A DNA stretch of 64,000 nt, from the NCBI RefSeq assembly GCF_030704685.1, contig NZ_JAUZDX010000026.1, forward strand, positions 1 to 64,000, written 5' to 3'. The notes under the pieces are model-generated. The model was not told where the DNA came from. It made no database searches and saw only the letters and a list, made by a program, of their open reading frames with translations. This DNA is from Acidovorax sp. A1169 (lineage in GTDB: Bacteria; Pseudomonadota; Gammaproteobacteria; Burkholderiales; Burkholderiaceae_C). Position numbers and translations under genes: made by a program. This document shows, piece after piece, positions 61,694 through 64,000 of the stretch (the stretch's first letter is position 1; every line of letters begins with the position of its first letter).

Positions 61694-62260
61694 TCACTTC
61701 ACACGGGCGCGGATTTCGGGCAATGCTTTCTGCAGGTAGTACACCATGGACCACACGGTGAGCACGGCCGAGGCCCAGATCAGCCAGGTGCCCCACACGC
61801 CCGTATCGATCACGCCGAGGATGCGACCGTCGTACAGCAAAAAGGGGATGGCCACCATCTGCACCGTGGTCTTGACCTTGCCGATCATGTGCACGGCCAC
61901 GCTCTTGCTGGCCCCGATCTGGGCCATCCACTCGCGCAGGGCCGAGATGGCGATCTCGCGCCCGATGATGATCAGCGCCACGAACACGTCGGCGCGCTGC
62001 AGGTGCACCAACACCAGCAGCGACGCGCACACCAGGAACTTGTCGGCCACCGGGTCGAGGAAGGCGCCGAAGGACGAGGTCTGGTTGAGCTTGCGCGCCA
62101 AGTAGCCGTCGAGCCAGTCGGTGGCGGCGAACACCACGAACATCACCGTGGCGATGAGATTGCGCATGCCCGGGTCGATCGGCGCATAGAACACCCCCAC
62201 GATCAAAGGTATCGCGACGATGCGCGTCCACGTCATCAGGGTGGGTATAGTCCAGAACAT
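61694..62260 (-). CDS. pgsA: CDP-diacylglycerol-glycerol-3-phosphate 3-phosphatidyltransferase
   Basis: PgsA makes phosphatidylglycerophosphate, the committed step to phosphatidylglycerol and cardiolipin, in the inner membrane. The 188-residue protein has the CDP-alcohol phosphotransferase motif, D-G-x2-A-R-x8-G-x3-D-x3-D, in TDWLDGYLARKLNQTSSFGA then FLDPVADK, and about five membrane helices. The start at ATG 62260 (MFWTIPTLMTWTRIVAIPLI) is the family's usual one. uvrC lies upstream on the same strand, a common pairing in proteobacteria. Confidence 0.96.
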   Translation of the reverse strand: MFWTIPTLMTWTRIVAIPLIVGVFYAPIDPGMRNLIATVMFVVFAATDWLDGYLARKLNQTSSFGAFLDPVADKFLVCASLLVLVHLQRADVFVALIIIGREIAISALREWMAQIGASKSVAVHMIGKVKTTVQMVAIPFLLYDGRILGVIDTGVWGTWLIWASAVLTVWSMVYYLQKALPEIRARVK

Positions 62261-62416
62261 GGCCGCGATTGTGCACCACTGGTGGATAGCCTTCAGGCCT
62301 GAACTGACGCTCCGCCCGAACCGGGCACCGCGCTGGCACAAGCCACCTGCCGCCGATGGCCATGACAGGACACCTGGCAGCGCGGTTGCGGCGCGCAGGC
62401 GCCACGATGACGCCCC

Positions 62417-64000
62417 CTACCTCAAGGCCTTGTAGATCTCTTCCGCCAGGTCACGCGAGATGCCGTCCACGGTGATCAGGTCTTCCACGCTGGCGCTGGC
62501 CACGCCGCGCACGCCGCCAAAGCGCTGCAGCAGGCGCGCGCGCTTCTTGGGGCCCACGCCGGGGATCTCTTCGAGCTGGCCGCCGCCCACGCGCACCTTG
62601 GCGCGCGCGGCGCGCATGCCGGTGATGGCAAAGCGGTGCGCCTCGTCGCGGATCTGGGCCACCAGCATCAGCGCGGCCGAGTCCTTGCCCAGGTAGACCT
62701 TCTCGCGGCCGTCGGCGAACACCAGTTCCTCCAGCCCCACCTTGCGGCCCTCGCCCTTTTCCACCCCGACGATGCGCGTCAGGTCCAGCCCCAGCGCGGT
62801 GAACACCTCGCGCGCCACGCCCACCTGGCCCTTGCCGCCGTCGATCAGCACCAGGTCGGGCAGGCGGGCCACGCCCTTGGGCTTGACGGCGCCTTCTGCG
62901 TTGGCGGTATCGGGCGGCGGTGCGGCCGCAAAGTCGATGCCGCCGGCCTCGCGTGCGGCCTCCACCACCTTGCTGTAGCGGCGAGTGAGCACCTGGCGCA
63001 TGGCGGCGTAGTCATCACCGCCGGTGATGCCCTCGATCTTGTAGCGGCGGTACTCGCTGCTCTGCATCTTGTGGTGGTGGAACACCACGCACGAGGCCTG
63101 CGTCGATTCGCCCGCTGTGTGCGAGATGTCGAAGCACTCGATGGTGAGCTGGTCCAGGTCCTCGGGCGGCAGGTCCAGCGCCTCCACCAGGGCGCGGGTG
63201 CGCGCCTGCTGCGAGCCCTCTTCGGCCAGCAGGCGGGCCAGTTGCAGGTCGGCGTTCTTTTGCGCCATGTCCAGCCAGGCGCGTCGCTGCTCGCGCGGCT
63301 GGTGGATGGCATTCACGCGCACGCCGGTCTGCTCCGACAGGGCCTCCATCAGCGCCTTGTCCACCGGCTCGCTGCACACCAGCACCGGCGGCACGGGCAC
63401 GCCGATGTAGTGCTGGGCGATGAAGGCTTCGAGCACCAGCGCCTCCACACGGCGCTTGCGCGCTGTGGCGGCAGGAGCAGTATCGGCGCCGCCCTCCCCT
63501 TCGGCTACCGCTGGCACCACGGCATCCTCTTCCTCTTCATGGATGGCGGCCGCATCTTCCACATGCACCGGAAAGTACGGCCGGTCGCCCAGGTGCCGCC
63601 CGCCGCGCACCATGGCCAGGTTCACGCAGGCGCGGCCGCCCTGCACGCGCACGGCCAGAATATCCACGTCCTTGTCGTCCGTGGTCTCGATGGACTGCTG
63701 GTGCAGCACGCGCGACAGCGCCTGCATCTGGTTGCGCACATCGGCCGCCTGCTCGAATTCGAGCTTGTCCGAGTGCGCCATCATGCGCACCTCCATGGCG
63801 CGCAGCACCTCCTGCGTCTCGCCGCGCAGCAGCGCCTCGGCGTGCTGCACGTCGGCGGCATAGGCCTCGGGCGAGATCAGGTTCACGCACGGCCCCGTGC
63901 AGCGCTTGATCTGGAACAGCAGGCAGGGCCGCGTGCGGTTGGCAAACACCGTGTCTTCGCAGGTGCGCAGGCGAAACACCTTCTGCAGCAGCTGGATCGA
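62417..64000 (-). CDS. uvrC: Excinuclease ABC subunit C (partial)
   Basis: UvrC cuts the damaged strand on both sides of a lesion in nucleotide excision repair. The visible 527 codons run from the window edge (SIQLLQKVFRLRTCEDTVFA) to TAG at 62417. They include the end of the N-terminal nuclease (CLLFQIKRCTGPCVNLISPE), the UVR motif (EFEQAADVRNQMQALS), the C-terminal RNase H-like nuclease (IECFDISHTAGESTQASCVV; LPDLVLIDGGKGQVGVAREV) and the helix-hairpin-helix pair (LEEIPGVGPKKRARLLQRFG). The start lies outside. It is followed by pgsA. Confidence 0.96.
   Translation of the reverse strand, partial: SIQLLQKVFRLRTCEDTVFANRTRPCLLFQIKRCTGPCVNLISPEAYAADVQHAEALLRGETQEVLRAMEVRMMAHSDKLEFEQAADVRNQMQALSRVLHQQSIETTDDKDVDILAVRVQGGRACVNLAMVRGGRHLGDRPYFPVHVEDAAAIHEEEEDAVVPAVAEGEGGADTAPAATARKRRVEALVLEAFIAQHYIGVPVPPVLVCSEPVDKALMEALSEQTGVRVNAIHQPREQRRAWLDMAQKNADLQLARLLAEEGSQQARTRALVEALDLPPEDLDQLTIECFDISHTAGESTQASCVVFHHHKMQSSEYRRYKIEGITGGDDYAAMRQVLTRRYSKVVEAAREAGGIDFAAAPPPDTANAEGAVKPKGVARLPDLVLIDGGKGQVGVAREVFTALGLDLTRIVGVEKGEGRKVGLEELVFADGREKVYLGKDSAALMLVAQIRDEAHRFAITGMRAARAKVRVGGGQLEEIPGVGPKKRARLLQRFGGVRGVASASVEDLITVDGISRDLAEEIYKALR

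Overview
The window looks like chromosome of a high-GC betaproteobacterium of the Burkholderiales, most likely a Comamonadaceae member close to Acidovorax. The grounds are codon and base composition, the hupB / tRNA-Val / ppiD / tRNA-His order at the right end, and the general gene content. I could not search a database, so the genus is an inference.

Layout. 0-2.3 kb: selD and mnmH, overlapping and coupled, for selenium modification of tRNA. 2.3-14.3 kb: an accessory stretch of small orphan genes (many membrane proteins) around a LysR/MFS divergent pair and an AraC regulator. From 9.4 kb on it is full of short inverted-repeat elements, and several orphan genes are each followed by a copy of the same repeat. 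14.6-15.6 kb: a VOC (glyoxalase-fold) gene broken by two palindromic insertions. 15.7-31.6 kb: lipoprotein, Ku and exonuclease III, a small nuclease, a TetR/MFS efflux pair with visible operators, two paralogous secreted proteins, a DUF2867 protein and a metallophosphatase, interspersed with large structured repeats. 32.3-38.3 kb: AraC, a secreted protein, an AhpD-like enzyme, a chemoreceptor, a receptor remnant and a LuxR regulator. 38.4-40.1 kb: a secreted-protein gene open over 560 codons except for two in-frame TAG codons. 40.3-45.7 kb: MATE exporter, two secreted proteins, and an oxidoreductase/TetR operon under a large palindrome.

45.7-57.7 kb is a defence island on the minus strand: hsdM, hsdS, mcrB, mcrC and a DUF3800 gene are overlapping or abutting, so modification and specificity subunits of a type I system are translationally linked to a McrBC-type nuclease. 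hsdR follows after a gap of about 550 bases that holds palindromes. This resembles the gene content of the E. coli immigration control region but with hsdR moved to the end.

58.3-64 kb is housekeeping: tRNA-His, ppiD, tRNA-Val, hupB (with a near-consensus promoter), pgsA and the 3' part of uvrC.

Repeats are the other theme. One family of roughly 400-base repeats (six copies or parts, two pairs head to head) keeps several hairpins intact through paired base changes. At least six other short elements with 19-33 base terminal inverted repeats are scattered through the first 37 kb.
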